A stretch of DNA of 64,000 nucleotides from Andrena cerasifolii (lineage: Eukaryota > Arthropoda > Insecta > Hymenoptera > Andrenidae): positions 5,022,001-5,086,000 of the forward strand of contig NC_135119.1 of the NCBI RefSeq assembly GCF_050908995.1, written 5' to 3'. Below the pieces are notes generated by a model, which was given only the letters and a program-made list of their open reading frames with translations, had not been told where the DNA came from and searched no databases. Positions 43,967 to 57,600 of the stretch are shown here, piece by piece. Within the stretch, counting starts at the first letter, position 1. The number at the start of each line of letters is the position of its first letter. The translations under genes and the position numbers were made by a program.

Positions 43967-44738
43967 CAGTGGCGGATTTAACAGGGCGGCTGATGAGCAG
44001 TTGCCGCCTGGGCCCCTGCCCAGAAGGCCCTCCAGGGCCCCATCACCCAAATAAAAATTATGATTAGGTACAGGTATCCAAACACTACATGTTTTTTCGT
44101 ACTACTACCCTTGCTCCGTTTTAGCTAACTACCTCCTTCTTTTCCCGAAAAACCGGTCTCCCGCCCAGAAGACCCCCTAGGGCCCTATATTAAAAAAAAA
44201 TTATGATTTTATCCAAACACTACATGTTTTTCGTACTACTACACTTGCCCCGTTTTAGCTAACTACCTCCTTGTTTTCCCGAAAAAATGATCTCCTGCCC
44301 AAAAGATCCCCTAGGGCCCTATGTTAAAAAAATTATGATTTTATCCAAACACTACATGTTTTTCGTACTACTACACTTGCCCCGTTTTAGCTAACTACCT
44401 CCTTCTTTTCCCGAAAAAACAGTCTCCTGCCCAAAAGATCCCCTAGGGCCCTATGTTAAAAAAATTATGATTTTATCCAAACACTACATGTTTTTCGTAC
44501 TACTACACTTGCCCCGATTTAGCTAAGTACTTCCTTCTTTTTCCGAAAAAACCGGTCTCCTGCCCAAAAGACCCCCTAGGGCCCTATGTTAAAAAAAATT
44601 ATGATTTTATCCAAACACTACATGTTTTTCGTACTACTACACTTGGCTAGTATTAAGTGAACTACCTCTTCATTTCTCGAAAAATTGGGCCCCTCTGAAT
44701 GCTTGCCACTTGGGCCTTTTTCCTTAAATCCGCCACTG
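43967..44738. mobile_element. hAT-like non-autonomous element, 772 bp, perfect 8-bp TSD, internal 132-bp tandem repeats
   Basis: CAGTGGCGGATTTAACAGG at the left, AAATCCGCCACTG at the right, flanked by GTCCAAGT at 43959-43966 and 44739-44746. The unit with TTATGATTTTATCC recurs at 44201, 44333, 44465 and 44599 (132-134 bp), plus a diverged one near 44057; each carries CTAGGGCCCTA. Related to 33012-33520. Confidence 0.92.
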
Positions 44739-44746
44739 GTCCAAGT

Positions 44747-47488
44747 ATTTAGATCTAGAACTGTACATCGGGGTAAGTATGTCCGAACGATTTCTTTCTA
44801 GCTTGAGTAGTTTTTAGGACAATGAATTATTTTTCTCTTTTCTATAGTCTCCGTGCAAGCATTTAACTGAAAGCTAGTTTCTCTAGACATTTTCGTTCAT
44901 TTAATTCTTCAGTTAATTATACTTCTTTGTACTGGACCATAATAATATACATATCTATTTAACTTCAGTTATAAATATCCAAATTATTCTTCTTTCTAAT
45001 CTTATCATTGATGATATAGATTCTATATTATAGAAAGAAAGAAATACGGTAAGTCAGAATAAACTCTCTTTTCAGCCAAGAGTAATGCGATGTTATGTCG
45101 AACAGTACTGTATAAATGAGTAATACGACGCAAGTACAATAGGAAAGTATTGAAAGATAAAAGGTGCAAGGAGCACACAAGTGATACTGCGAAGAGAAAT
45201 TCGTTATAGAAAATAGAAGAATACTATTGAAGACTAGTCGTGATCACTGTTCGAGTAAATCGCCATCGGATCCATAGATTGCCGATCTCTGTCGATCATT
45301 GTCGAAACGTGATCGCTGGCCTTTGCATCTCGTCTACGTAATATACCTATCATCGCAAACGCTTGAATGATCGTTAGTGATCGTGATCATGCAACGCTTT
45401 GCATGATTATATCGTGCACCTAATTAACTCGAGTGCACCGCTGACATCTTAAAAATTTCTGCGATTCGAGCGAACAGAACTTGTACACCTGATTACTTTA
45501 CTGATTCAGTGACCACTTATCGCAAATTCTGACCATTACGTTAACACGCGATGAAACTTGTTACTATATGGTTCATTCGCCACAAAAGTGAGACAATTCA
45601 AACTTTGTCGCGTTTTAATTTTACGAGCAAATTACAGGACGTGAATTCTCACTTTCATTTAAAAAATAAGTATTTGTTAAATGAAACATGAAAATGGAGA
45701 ACACTCCACATTATCATTACAAAATTACGAAGGTTCGATTGACCGAGTATGCAGTCAAATGAATGGATAAGAAAACGAAAGAATATAGGAACAGAACTTA
45801 TAGACAAATTTTACCGACGTGTTTTCGTTTGTTCAAGTTATGTCCACTCGAAAATTCATTGGAATTTCGAAAATGGGTAAATATTGCACACGCGTTATGT
45901 ATATGGGTATCGAATGGTTTACAACCACGTGCTTATGAAAAATATCCAAAGTGCGTAGTTAAATATATATATTAACATTTATGTATATATAAATGTATAT
46001 ATATATATATAAATAAAATATATCAATATATATATATACATTCACGTATAGGTATAAGTATTGCCCAAAATATGAGTTTCATACTATATATGTATGTATA
46101 TATAATAGTGTAGAAGGATTGTGAAACTGATATGCGTCGAAACAGTAATATATACGTATCACAGTGCTGTGATTGAGAATATGTATTCATAATAAAGTTA
46201 GTTTTGTTCTCCTCCTTCTTTCTTCAATACTTGTTTCTCCCTTTCCCATTTTCTTTTTGTTCGGCCTTTCACTTCGCCCTCGACCTATCTTAATTGTGTT
46301 CCTTACGCCCAGCAGAAATCGCGCTTAATTTAGATGTCGACAGTTATCCGGTTTAAGATTCAATTCTCACGAATGCGTTAAAACCGAGAAAGACGATGTA
46401 AGAGTTGCGCTTCCTGATCCCCCTCATCAGTGAATCTTACACATTATACACTGTATTTATATAAGGGGACACTTCGCGCTTGATACCATTATAAAGGATT
46501 ATTCAATACAGAACTTCTTTGAATGTACACAATTGTGAAACCAGATTTATGTGACAACTTTACACCTAATTATATGATAAATTTTAATTGCGTAGCAATA
46601 AACGCTTTCATATATTTCAGAGAAATGTATATTATGTTAGATATGTCACAAGAGAAATTTATATTTCCACCGAATTTGCATTTTTCAATAAGATTATCAA
46701 AGATGATGCACAGATTCTCTGTATATTGAATTCTTTCCGTAGCAACGTCAAAAAACAATTTACTAAAAATAGAATTCCGAGGAAAAAATATGATATTTAC
46801 AATCTTGCTGTACAAAGTAGCTGATGTTGCCGATTTAAATAACAATTGGTATACCCCGCCCTACACATGTGTAATGTCTAAGATTCATAAATGTGAATAA
46901 TGTATTACTCGTATCTTTCCTACTTATTAAAAGAATAAGAATTACATGTTCTTTACCGAAAATACTTCGTTACATTAGTTGAATTATTAAATTCCTAATT
47001 TTAATTCCTAGATTGTCCACAATTGCTTTTAAGACTAACTACCCTGGGTACAAAACATAATAATTCCTTGTTAACAGACTGCCAAGTGTGGTTGATACCT
47101 TTCCTTTCCATCGCTTGCATTGCAAATCTATTCCGTCGTGAAATTCGTACCGATGATTTCGCTGTGTACCAAAAGTTATACACCCACACCTCTGTATTAA
47201 GCGCGCCGACGCTAACGATACGAATAAATTTAATCGTAATTCTTATGAATTAGCATAGTATCCCTTTAATTTTTGGTCTCATTTATAACTTACGCCTAAA
47301 TATTGTCTCATTAGAAAACTAAATTTTTGTTTTACAAAAAGCAACGACAAGCAAGAGTGAAAGACAAAAGTGTCGCATCTTCTTCGATAAAACATATATA
47401 CTGTGCACGTGAAATCGTGAAGAACTTCATATTTTTTTCATTAAAAAAGAAAGTGATGAAAAAGTTCTCGCAAACTTGTTCGTAGTAA
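44747..47488. other. intergenic, no gene seen
   Basis: Largely free of recognisable repeats apart from TA-rich microsatellite sequence at about 45965-46045. Several 60-90-codon ORFs have AT-driven composition and no recognisable content. Confidence 0.4.
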
Positions 47489-47855
47489 GCGGTCATCCTT
47501 AAATTACGTAAGGGTTTTTGGGGAGGGAGGGGGCCGCGAATTTCTTACGTTTTCTTACAAGGGAGGGGGTAGTCAGGTAGCGTCTTACGTAATATTTTTT
47601 AACCTAATTTTCAATAAATACAAATTCTATCATTAATGTTCCAGAAAAGGAGTTTTAGTTTAAATTTCCCGAAACCGAATTAAACGAATTAAATAAACCT
47701 TTAAAAGAAATTTAATAACTGAAAAAGTTAAATTTAAAAAATATTACGTAAGGAGGGGATTGGAATATCAAATCTTACGAATTCTAATACTGGAGGAAGG
47801 AGGGGGTAAGAATTCGCCAAAATTACCCTTACATAATTTAAGGGCGGCCCCTAAG
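47489..47855. mobile_element. TIR element, GGGCCGTCC family, copy 2
   Basis: GGTCATCCTTAAATTACGTA at the left, CATAATTTAAGGGCGGCCCC at the right; inner CTTACGTAATATTTTTTAAC as in copy 1 at 28309-28624. Confidence 0.75.
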
Positions 47856-47869
47856 TCACAATGGTGACT

Positions 47870-48032
47870 AATAGCGAATTCAGAATCTCGCACTGACTCT
47901 GAGCTGGTGCCAGAAAATGACTTGAATTGGTTGATTCTTATAGAGCTATCTTCGTCTCTATCAGAAACAACCAATCCAACTTATTTTCTGGCAACCGCAC
48001 AGAGTCAGTGCGAGATACCGAATTCGCTATAA
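47870..48032. repeat. inverted-repeat element, about 163 bp
   Basis: ATAGCGAATTCAGAATCTCG with CACTGACTCTG is inverted as CAGAGTCAGTGCGAGATACC and GAATTCGCTAT; the inner arms GCCAGAAAAT/ATTTTCTGGC continue the fold. Confidence 0.75.
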
Positions 48033-48187
48033 ATGTGTGGTGTAACTGAATAAGGCTAAAAAGTAGGAGGTGAAAAAAGTCGAGCACAGTACTGTTATCG
48101 GTCTGAATTGAACGAAGCATCTAGCATCTCTGCTAACCGAACATGGGTACAGAATTGTCTCAATCATGCTGTATGTACATACACGTA

Positions 48188-48424
48188 CTATTGCGAGATG
48201 AGAAGAAACAAGACTACCACCAAGCTGAAATGTCACAGGGGCAAGGGGAATCGCCCGCTCGCGTGAACCTATCCCCTCCAACACAGTTCCTCCTGTGATG
48301 AAGAACGCGAACGAATCCAATCGCAACAATCCGCGGATATGGACAGCCGCAAAGAACCGAAAAGTAGGACTTCTGTGACATTTCAGCTTGGGGGTAGTCT
48401 TGTTTCTTCTCATCTCGCAATAGT
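48188..48424. repeat. inverted-repeat element with about 50-bp arms
   Basis: ATTGCGAGATGAGAAGAAAC and GCTGAAATGTCACAG on the left; CTGTGACATTTCAGC and GTTTCTTCTCATCTCGCAAT on the right. The 191-codon minus-strand ORF over this region follows from the repeat and is not supported. Confidence 0.8.
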
Positions 48425-48872
48425 AGGAGGAAATAAAAAGGAGAGAAAACTCGATCTTTACGAGTCTACGAAGAGAAGGCGTGCATACAATAGAAGGCAC
48501 ACCTGCCCAAAGTAATGCAGAAAGCATTGCCCAGCAGGAGTGTTTAATGATCATGTTTCTTCTAGGTAAGATAGGAGAAAGGTTTAAAATAAACAGGATC
48601 ACAAATCTGTGCAGTATCCAAAGCTAGAAAAAAGCCTGGAATACTAAATGATACATAGGAGGTGTAGTGGAAGTTCTTCACGTGGATGAATAGACTAATA
48701 TCTAAGGTCGCGTACCAAATATTGTTATGGGAGCAGTTGGACGAAAAAACCTAGCACTGCCACGTTTATTGATGGCCTGAAAGCGTATGATGTAGCATAT
48801 GTGGACATACTCGGACCATAAATGTGATAGTGCACAAAAGGAATCGATACCACTGGCAGACTATGAAAGGTG

Positions 48873-49080
48873 AAGTACTGTGCCCCGATGGAAAGAAGGC
48901 GGTTGAGAAACTCTAGGGGCCGAATATCAGGTCCGAAAGTATATCCCTATTGGCCGGCGCGACAACGTCGACGAATACAAAGTAAGCAAACGGGACACGG
49001 GCGGCGGGAGCCAATGCGAGCGAAGAACCCCTCTTGCCCCTGTGACATTTCAATCTTCTTCTTTCCATCGGGCCACAGTA
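48873..49080. repeat. short inverted repeat, TGCCCCGATGGAAAGAA type
   Basis: TACTGTGCCCCGATGGAAAG (about 48877) and CTTTCCATCGGGCCACAGTA (about 49062) are inverse copies with a few differences, probably the ends of a small element. The right arm region also shares CTGTGACATTTCA with the previous repeat. Confidence 0.65.
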
Positions 49081-49169
49081 TTTACAATAATTTCGTAAGA
49101 CGATGGCGATAATAAAATGGGTTCGCCTGGGATAAGGAATTAGATGCATTTACACTATATTGCTTATAC

Positions 49170-49405
49170 CACGGTTGACTAACTGGTGGCTCGCGAGCCA
49201 CCGGGGGCTCCTCCGCTTTGCTGCTACACTAAACGGCCCCCCTTCATACCTACCAGACTCTGACGATCGCAGTGAATTTCTCCTTCTTTCCTTCGCTTCT
49301 CGACTGCGATCGTCAGAGTCTGGTAGGTATGGAGGGGGTCGTTCAGCGTAGCAGCAACGCGAAGGTGCCCTCGGTGGCCCGCGAGTCAACAGTTAGTCAA
49401 CCCTG
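49170..49405. mobile_element. hAT-like MITE, 236 bp, perfect 8-bp TSD
   Basis: CACGGTTGACTAAC at 49170 and GTTAGTCAACCCTG ending at 49405, flanked by GCTTATAC at 49162-49169 and 49406-49413. Inside, GACTCTGACGATCGCAGT is inverted around the centre. Confidence 0.9.
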
Positions 49406-49413
49406 GCTTATAC

Positions 49414-51509
49414 CGACATGAACTGCAAAACTTGGTCATAATTAACCTGGCTTTTGTTTCCAAACACATCGCACTCTGCATGGTAGACTGGAGGATACCC
49501 TGTTATGTTGTTGCGAGCTAGTATATGTATCATCTAAACAAATTCAACGCTTTTGTCTTTCACTCCTGCCACACACTTGTTCCGCGTAAAATTCTGAACA
49601 AATACTTTTCACCCCGTGATACTTACATGATTTTACGTAAGCTACAATTCCTCAATCGTGAACAATGGAATACAATTGTTTTGCTTTTACGTAATATTCG
49701 ATATTCACTTATACCATTAGAAAAGGCAAGCCTCTTTTGAAGTCACAAAGGCATTGCTTGTGAAACAAGAATTGTGTATTTAAGTATCGAAGCATCGTAA
49801 ATAATCGTTTTCGTCGCTTGTCTACCGGCACATTTAATGCACCTCTCATTTTTGTTAAAAAATATTTACGAAATTTGTATCTACATCCAGACACTATATA
49901 GAAAGTGAGAATTTTCAGCGTGGCTATTAAGATATAAAATAAAAGGATTTGAATATAATTTCAAAGATCAGAAAGGCGAACGAATATTGGGAAGTCAATG
50001 TCAAAATGCGTATAAAAATATTGCGAAGTATGCAGTGAATTCTGAATGTAGATACGTACTCGCGTTTTAAATACATTTCCTCGAAAATACATTGACTGCA
50101 CCTTACAAAGCGTTTTAAGCTCATTTAAAAAAACACCGTCATAGTGTTAAACTGTAAGGTAATTCGAATCTTAGACGTAAAAAAGCAGCAACGCACATCA
50201 TTACATTTGTTACCTTGTTACGAGCGTTTAACATCAAGTTAGTTCGTGTCGCTGATATCTACTGCTTAATTTTTAGTTTATAATATTTACAAATTCGATA
50301 GCAAAAACGAGCCATCGTTTATCAATTCCGTATCCCTTCTTCTTTACGTTTATCAGTTCGATCTAGAACATTAAGAACCTTAACCCCTCAAACTGACTGT
50401 CTCGCATCTTTAACAAATGGATTACATATAAACAGTTTCTTTAACGACATGACTAAACAATATAACTTAAACCTAAACGTTTCGAGTGAACTAAAAATTA
50501 ATAAGCATATAATCCATATGTTTTGTAAGTAAATTATATACAAATAAGTAACTTCTTCCAATATATAATATTACATCTTCTGTACAATAATACTAATCAC
50601 GCGAAATTATTCTGTACAACGAAATAATTTGAGGGGTTAATTAACGCCAGCCAAACACGTTTAGCTAAAACTTATTCCCTAACTAATAAACATTTTATTC
50701 GTCCACCAATCGTTTAGCGGGCCACGGTACGACCTATAATTTTTACATGCTACACCAATTCATTTATGGTCTCGCATCAATTGTCGGTAACATTTTCGCA
50801 ACGTTGCATTTTTTACTGAGAAATTACGATCGATCGAGGCTCGAAGCAAAATAACAATATCAGTAAGTCGTTTGATTCTCTTAAAGTACGAGTAATAGTT
50901 TTCACAGAGCTCCGTTGATTAAACGAAAATCTGCGAAACGTTCAAACTACTTCAAGGTGAACTTCTCTTATAAAAATGTTTTCTTATTCTCGTATAAGAA
51001 TTTTAAATGCAAGATGTAATATGAGATTGATACGATATCGATTGTGCAGTGGTTTCTGTTAATATTATGAAGTACGATATATGTAAATACATATCAAGAA
51101 CTTGATATGAACTCTCGCATGCTCTGCAGTTTCGTAGAAAATGGCGATTATATCTCGAAATATGTTTTGAAGTGTTCACTCATATAAATGCATTATAAAA
51201 CAACATACTGGAATAAAATACGTAATTTGCGTCAGTAGATATGAACGTGCTAAAATATATTACATAAGAAAAATCATTGCAACACTTCACAGAATTGCAT
51301 CACAACCAAAGTGAGTGAAAATAATTGAAACAACCATTGTAATGAATCCTTAAATGGGAGAATCAAAGTTCTTGTATATTGCCGGGACAAATAAGAGACC
51401 ATAAACAAACAAATTTGTAACAATTTTGTACAATCGTACGGTGTTAGGGCCCCCCTGGTGGAATTTAGATCGATTTCCACTGCGGTTTGTGGGGACCCCC
51501 CCTTAAACG
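49414..51509 (-). other. 3' flank of dlg5, including its undetermined 3' UTR
   Basis: Follows the dlg5 stop codon on the minus strand. AT-rich, few repeats. A TTAA|CCCCTCAAA...TTTGAGGGG|TTAA pair at 50384-50636 could be a small TTAA element with a very short TIR. A TTTATT (minus AATAAA) occurs near 50694, but the real poly(A) site cannot be fixed. Confidence 0.4.
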
Positions 51510-51616
51510 TCAGGGAAGTCCTCTAGGAACCCACAGCGCTTTGCTTTGCTCTTCATCTACCGAGGCTTTCACTTGCGTACATATATACGCTACATTTACT
51601 CCCGCTGGAATTACAG
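51510..51616 (-). CDS. dlg5: dlg5 terminal coding exon
   Basis: Acceptor TTGTTTTAG; encodes AVIPAGVNVAYICTQVK, EEQSKALWVPRGLP, then TGA at 51512-51510. Too short for ordinary ORF listing; found from the expected C-terminal EQxKxLWxP motif of Dlg5 and the matching phase. Confidence 0.92.
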
Positions 51617-54600
51617 CTAAAACAAATCAGAAACAAATCTGACAGTGCAACAAATACAGAATGCAATATTAAACACGTATAAATAGAAAAATTTTGGTGC
51701 ACAAAGCGTATAAGACTTGAACATGCAATGCTATAAAATAACTTCGGTAAATGTTTAGATTAGGGGAGGATTCTCCGATTTCAATGACCTTCACACATCT
51801 TGTCAAGATCATCATTCTGAACAACATTTCCCTCTAAATTTTTCAGCGCTCGGCTTTGGTTTACTAGATATTTGCAAAAAACTTGGCATAATTGTACATT
51901 GAAATCTGCCTATTGGGAAACCAAGAATTTCGATGCGCCAACTAGTGACAGAAAATGGAACTACTGAGAGTAGGCCGAAATACGTCAAAGTCCATACGAT
52001 TATCAGTGTTTATATAAACATGTTGTGAAAACGAGTGTTTTTAAATTTTTTTTAACACTAAATTTTTACTTATTCGATTAATAAATACTTATTCGGAATG
52101 TTTGGTGGGATCCGAGCCTACTTTCAATAGTTTGCCAACTTACCACCACAGCGCTGAAATCAAAGCCACGCCTCCACTTGGTTTCCCAATACAGACGACT
52201 GTTTCACAGCCAGTATCGTTTGTAAATTAATATCTCTAATTATTGATTACATGATAAATATTTATAAAATACGTGAATAAATATTCTAACCCCAAAAAAT
52301 GGTAAACCTGTCGAAAAGCTACTTCCTCACCGATTTCAATGACCTTGACATAATATTGTCAACATTTATCTCTAAACTTTTTGGCGTTTTGCCTTAGTTT
52401 CAGAGATATTAATAAAAAAAACTTTTGGCATAATATATTGAAATCAGTTTCATAACCGATGGTATTAGTATTGGTGTGGGCTAGATTAGAGCGGGGGGGG
52501 AGGGGGGGGCGTAAAGCATGGTAACGAACCGATGTGAGTATGTGTTAAACTCGGTAATTCTAGTGTTAACTGTGGGTGACAGGAAAGTGTATTGACTCCT
52601 TGCTTTACGCGCCCCCCGCACTTACCTAGTCCCAACCAATACCAATACCGTCGGCAGATCTAGTGTTAAGTAAAGTTTTTTGTGAATATCTCGTAAACCA
52701 AAGCCGAGCGCCGAAAAGTTTAGACGGAAATGTTGTTCAGAATGATGACCTTGACAACATATGTGAAGGTCACTGAAATCGGAGAATCCTCCCCTAATCT
52801 AAACATTTACCATAACTTCTATTTTCATTCGAAGAAAAGCAAATTATTCTCACCAGATATATATTGCCTATATTCAGATTCCATCTTCAACGCTTGTTCG
52901 TACATCTCCTTGGCAGCCTTAGCACTAACTTTATCGCTTGGATATCGGGAATCTTTTACTTCCTTAATTTGCTTCGTACTTTTAAACTTGATCAACAAAA
53001 CTATAGGATAGATCTGATGTCGATGGAGTCGCTCAACAGATGCAATTGATACATCCAAAATGCAATGAGTATTCTGCAAATGTAAATGTTAACGGTAATG
53101 TTGCGGTGAAATATTCTAGAGGAATAAAAATAAATCCAGAGACTTGTATAAATTTTAGACGACACCGCTTTTAGTTATTTAATCTGGCACAGGGTTAATA
53201 TAAATAGCGTTATCAATATTATGTACGCGTTCACTAGAAAAAAAAGCTTACCTTCTCACAGATGTCCTTGACAGCTTGCACTGTGGTACACTCAAAATAG
53301 CTTCCTTTTTTCCTGTAGTCCACATAAAGCGTGTCACGCAAACCTTGTTCCAGAGTCGCTTGAGAGCAATGCATCGGTTCCGCGAGGCACCTAGTGAATT
53401 CTCCTGGAAATTCTTGCAGGAGTTTCGTCACTACGCATTCACTTAGCGGCCCAATAATCAACACTGGCCTCAAAGCTGGATCTGTATAACAGTAAAAGCA
53501 TCGATAATGATGTAACAATTTTCTACAGATTAAGTAATCATTAGTTACAGAATTTTCACGTGCATCTGCCCTCTCTCTCTCCCCCCCTCTCTCGCTCTCG
53601 CTCTAAGTAAACTGATCTGATGCTAAATATATGCACAGGATCAATACACGAGAAGATAAAACATGAACTGTACATTTCCTGTCCGTATGATTACGATTTA
53701 AATCGGTTTCCAAAGTTTTCAATAAGTTTCAAATTATCATGCTGACCTTGATATTTTTTTTCAAGGGGGTAGGTTACCCTCAAAATTTTCAAAAATTGGT
53801 TTTTAGGATGATTGCATATGCCACTAGCTACATCTTTTCTACATATTTTAAGCGCAGCCGGGCCCCGAAATTCAAAAAAAAAATGAAGGAATTACAGTAA
53901 AAAATGTACGATTTCCCAGATATTACGTTTTCCAAAAGAGTGAACATAAAATCTCGAAAACCGCTCGAACGATTTGAATGAAAATTTACAGGGAGTTGCA
54001 GAAAACTATTCGCCTCCATGTATTGGTAGCACATTTTCAATATAAATTCTTGAAAAAAAGATAAAAAATATTTTTCCTACAAAAAAAGGAAAAATCAGAA
54101 ACATCAACATAAAAATTGTATTAATTTGTTTAACAAAATTTTGCTTCCTGCACAAGATGATTACCGTCTTACAGATTATAAAAATGCCTTTACTTTGTGT
54201 TTTAGGTAATTCACCTGTCCGAAATCGAGTTCACCATCAAACGGTGCATCGCGTACACGCTCTCACATTTATATTTATAACTTCTTTTCCTATAAATATA
54301 TTTAAAACTTTCTTTTTGCGCATAAAAGTCAACGAAATGACGCTTAAAAAGTAAAACAAAAATTAGCTCTATATTCATTTATTACTTCAGAATGTGCGTT
54401 TCAAGAAGGGCCTGATTTTGGGCTGTTGAGGGTAACCTACCCCCTTAATAGGAATATATAATTTGTGTCCTATTGAATGAGGGCAGCACTGAAAACAAAG
54501 TCAATGGTGCAAAAAGAAAAGTCAATTTTTCCTCAACCTGATAATTTATCAGTTAAGATAGCAAGGCCATGTTTATAATTTTAAGTTTTCGGCATATTTT

Positions 54601-57600
54601 GAAAATTAGTATAAACTGTAGTTTATCTGAATAGGTATTTTTTTCTCGTATCACTTAATTACGGGAAAGATGCTAAATAATAAGGAACACTTTGTAGAAT
54701 TAGTTGACTACTTGTTATGAGAAATACTTACAATCTAATCTCTCAACTCGTTGGTAGCTCGCTGGTAGAGTTTCCTCATTCAATGTCCCACTGTCACTGT
54801 ACCAACCCAAATTTACTCCCGTTATGTGAGATAACTCTTTACTGTCCCTACTAGAAGAGCGTTGATGTTTCTTTCGGCGGAAGAAGCTTCTCCTTGCGCT
54901 AGTACTACCCCGTCTAGTCGTATCTGTTTCCAAATCGCCTAAAGACCGCCGTAAAAGTAACTCTTCTTCGACCCTAAAAACACAGTATTCTTGAGATATG
55001 TATACAGGGCGTTTGATAAGTGATCCGACAGAAAGATAGCAATCCTACTTGCAAAAATAAGTAGAAAATATAGAACAAAATTTTGCCATAGAGGGTTCCA
55101 TTTATAAGAAAATTGATTTCGAAAATTTGTCTGGTGCGCCCGCACTTCGCTAAGAATCGGTTCCATCTTAAAAAACAATTTATTCCATTTCTGTACTTAT
55201 TTTCCGACTAATTCCTTAAGAAGCTTTCCATGTAGAATTACTTCCATTCCGGGAGCACCACCCATTACGAAACACCATGTATAATTTAACAACATTACGA
55301 AACATAATTTCACTCGATTCTGACTCACTTAAATTTGCTCGGAATTATTCCACACGTCTGCCTTCTTCCGGTCTGATCGACTAACCAAGCCCTCCAATGA
55401 CCCGGAGTACCATTGAACATTGTATTGTCGACGTATAAAATATCATCCTTATTAAACCTAAGCTGTAGACTATCTCCTACTTCGCCCACTCGATCGAACA
55501 GTGCTTTCACGTAAAAACTATCGCCAGGTTTATCCTTTACTTCATTATACCTTTCAGGTACGTATTGAGCGATCAGCGTTACTTTATCCGCTGGCCTAGC
55601 CAATTCCAAAGCCGCTTGTTCGGCGGTTGCTTGCCTGAGATCTACACCGTTATATTCTAGGATACGGTCGCCGGTGCGCAGCCCTGCTTCTTCCGCAAGG
55701 CAGCCTGGTTGTACAGAATGTACAAATATTCCAACACCATTACCACCCACGAGCGAAATACCCAAATTCGAGCACTTTCTGGTCTCGATAAACAGATACC
55801 TCGGCTCGCTCGGTGGTGGACTTTTCCGATTTTGGTCTTCTTGCGTTGGACTTCTTACGGTGGCATTCTGTCGTTGCAACGTAGTCACTGCCTGATTGAG
55901 TTGTGCGCGTGTAAGTGTGTTAGCGGTAGCACGTAACGTGTCGAGAGTTGCAGAATTCCGCATATTATCTAATGTGACCGAACTACGAAGTTCCGGCTTC
56001 CTAATGTTTATATCCAAAGATGCCGATGCTCTGATCTCTCGCTCCCTGTCTTGCGTGCTTCGTACATCTAAGGATGCAGAATTTCTAATGTCCCTTTCTC
56101 TGATCGTACGAGGTGGTTCCAAAGTGTTGGAAGTCTCACGCATGATAGTCAAGGTATTCGAAGCATCGCGCGTTGCACTTAAGCTAGTGGAAGCGTCACG
56201 TTCAGGTTCTGCGCTTTCCAACGATTCGACAGCTGGCTTCCTTGGCGCTTCGGGACTATTGCACGGAGTTGGCGACCCACTACGAGTACCCCCTTCAACA
56301 CCACCAGCTTCTGATGAACTCGAGGAAGCAGATCCTTCTAATTCGTTGTATTCTAATAAATGGAAAGGTTGCATATAGACATGATATTAGATTAAAGTAG
56401 CAACCATGCAATAACGATAAATGATAATCACATTTAACGAGAAATGTGCGAGACGTTTGAAAAAAAGGTGCAAGTTGTGAAAGGGATATACTACTCGTTG
56501 CAATAAAACACTGTACTCACTGTCCGGGCTATACTGCACCAGCATCGTAATGGAATTACCACACTGACGCAACACATTGGCAGCTAGTTGATAAGTAGCA
56601 CTCCTCATGTTGATACCGCAGACTTCGAGTAACTGATCACCAATTTGAAGACCGACTTGAGATGCTAAGCTGTGCTCACTAACAGTGGAAACGAATACAC
56701 CACCGCTCTCTAAGCAAGAGATCTGGATACCCAACGGCTCAACCGATTTATCTATATGTACTCTGCGAAGTTCTCCAGGTGCTGGCCTAGGCTGTGAGTA
56801 ACAATACTCCGGCATGCTGGCCCGTTTATTGCTGTTGCTGCCTCTAACAATTCCACTAGAGCTATTTCCATTGCCGGTACCTGGACTAAGTACTTCGACG
56901 TGGAATGTTGGCATCGGGCTGCCCCTTTCTGAAGTCCTTTCTATACTGCCGGTGGACAATTTACCCACGCTGCTTTTTGATGTCACACTAGGATTTGATG
57001 GTATTCGAAAACGTTGATTTTCCTTTTTTCTTGGAAACGTTCCACCTTCGTAGCCATGCGTGTATGCTGGTACGTCGTATGTGGTGCCGATCGGTGGAGC
57101 GCGAGATTTGTGATAATGCAAATCTACGGAGGGTGTGTGCAAATGCCCGAATCCTGTTTGCGGGCCGGGGCTATACGAAGGTTCGAAACAATAAGATCGT
57201 GCATCGGGAAGTCCTATCGACTCCCCGGACTGTGCAGACGGCAAAGACGGCGGAGAAGGGTATCTCGAAGGTAAAGAGTTCTGTTGATGGGGATGCGGAT
57301 GCGAATGTGTATAGGGAGGAAATGAAAAATTACCAGTTAACTGCTGCCTCGTGCCGCTGGTAGACGAAGTTGACGATCCGGCCCCAGAATAGAGCTGTGA
57401 TTGAGTTCTATTATGCTGCAACGTCTCTACTTGGCTCTCGTTGTTAGGGGTATACTTTTGCGCCCTCTTCTTCGAGAAATATTCTACATCTTTCCCTGTA
57501 TTACCCGATTTCACGGAGAAGTCGATACTAGTTTCGGACGGTGTCAACGTAGAACTGAGTCTATTTTCCGGGTTCTCGAATTCGGTCGCCGGTTTCTTAT

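Noticed and set aside
48027..48602. 191-codon minus-strand ORF
   Set aside because: It crosses an inverted-repeat element, has no domain and no codon signature of a gene.
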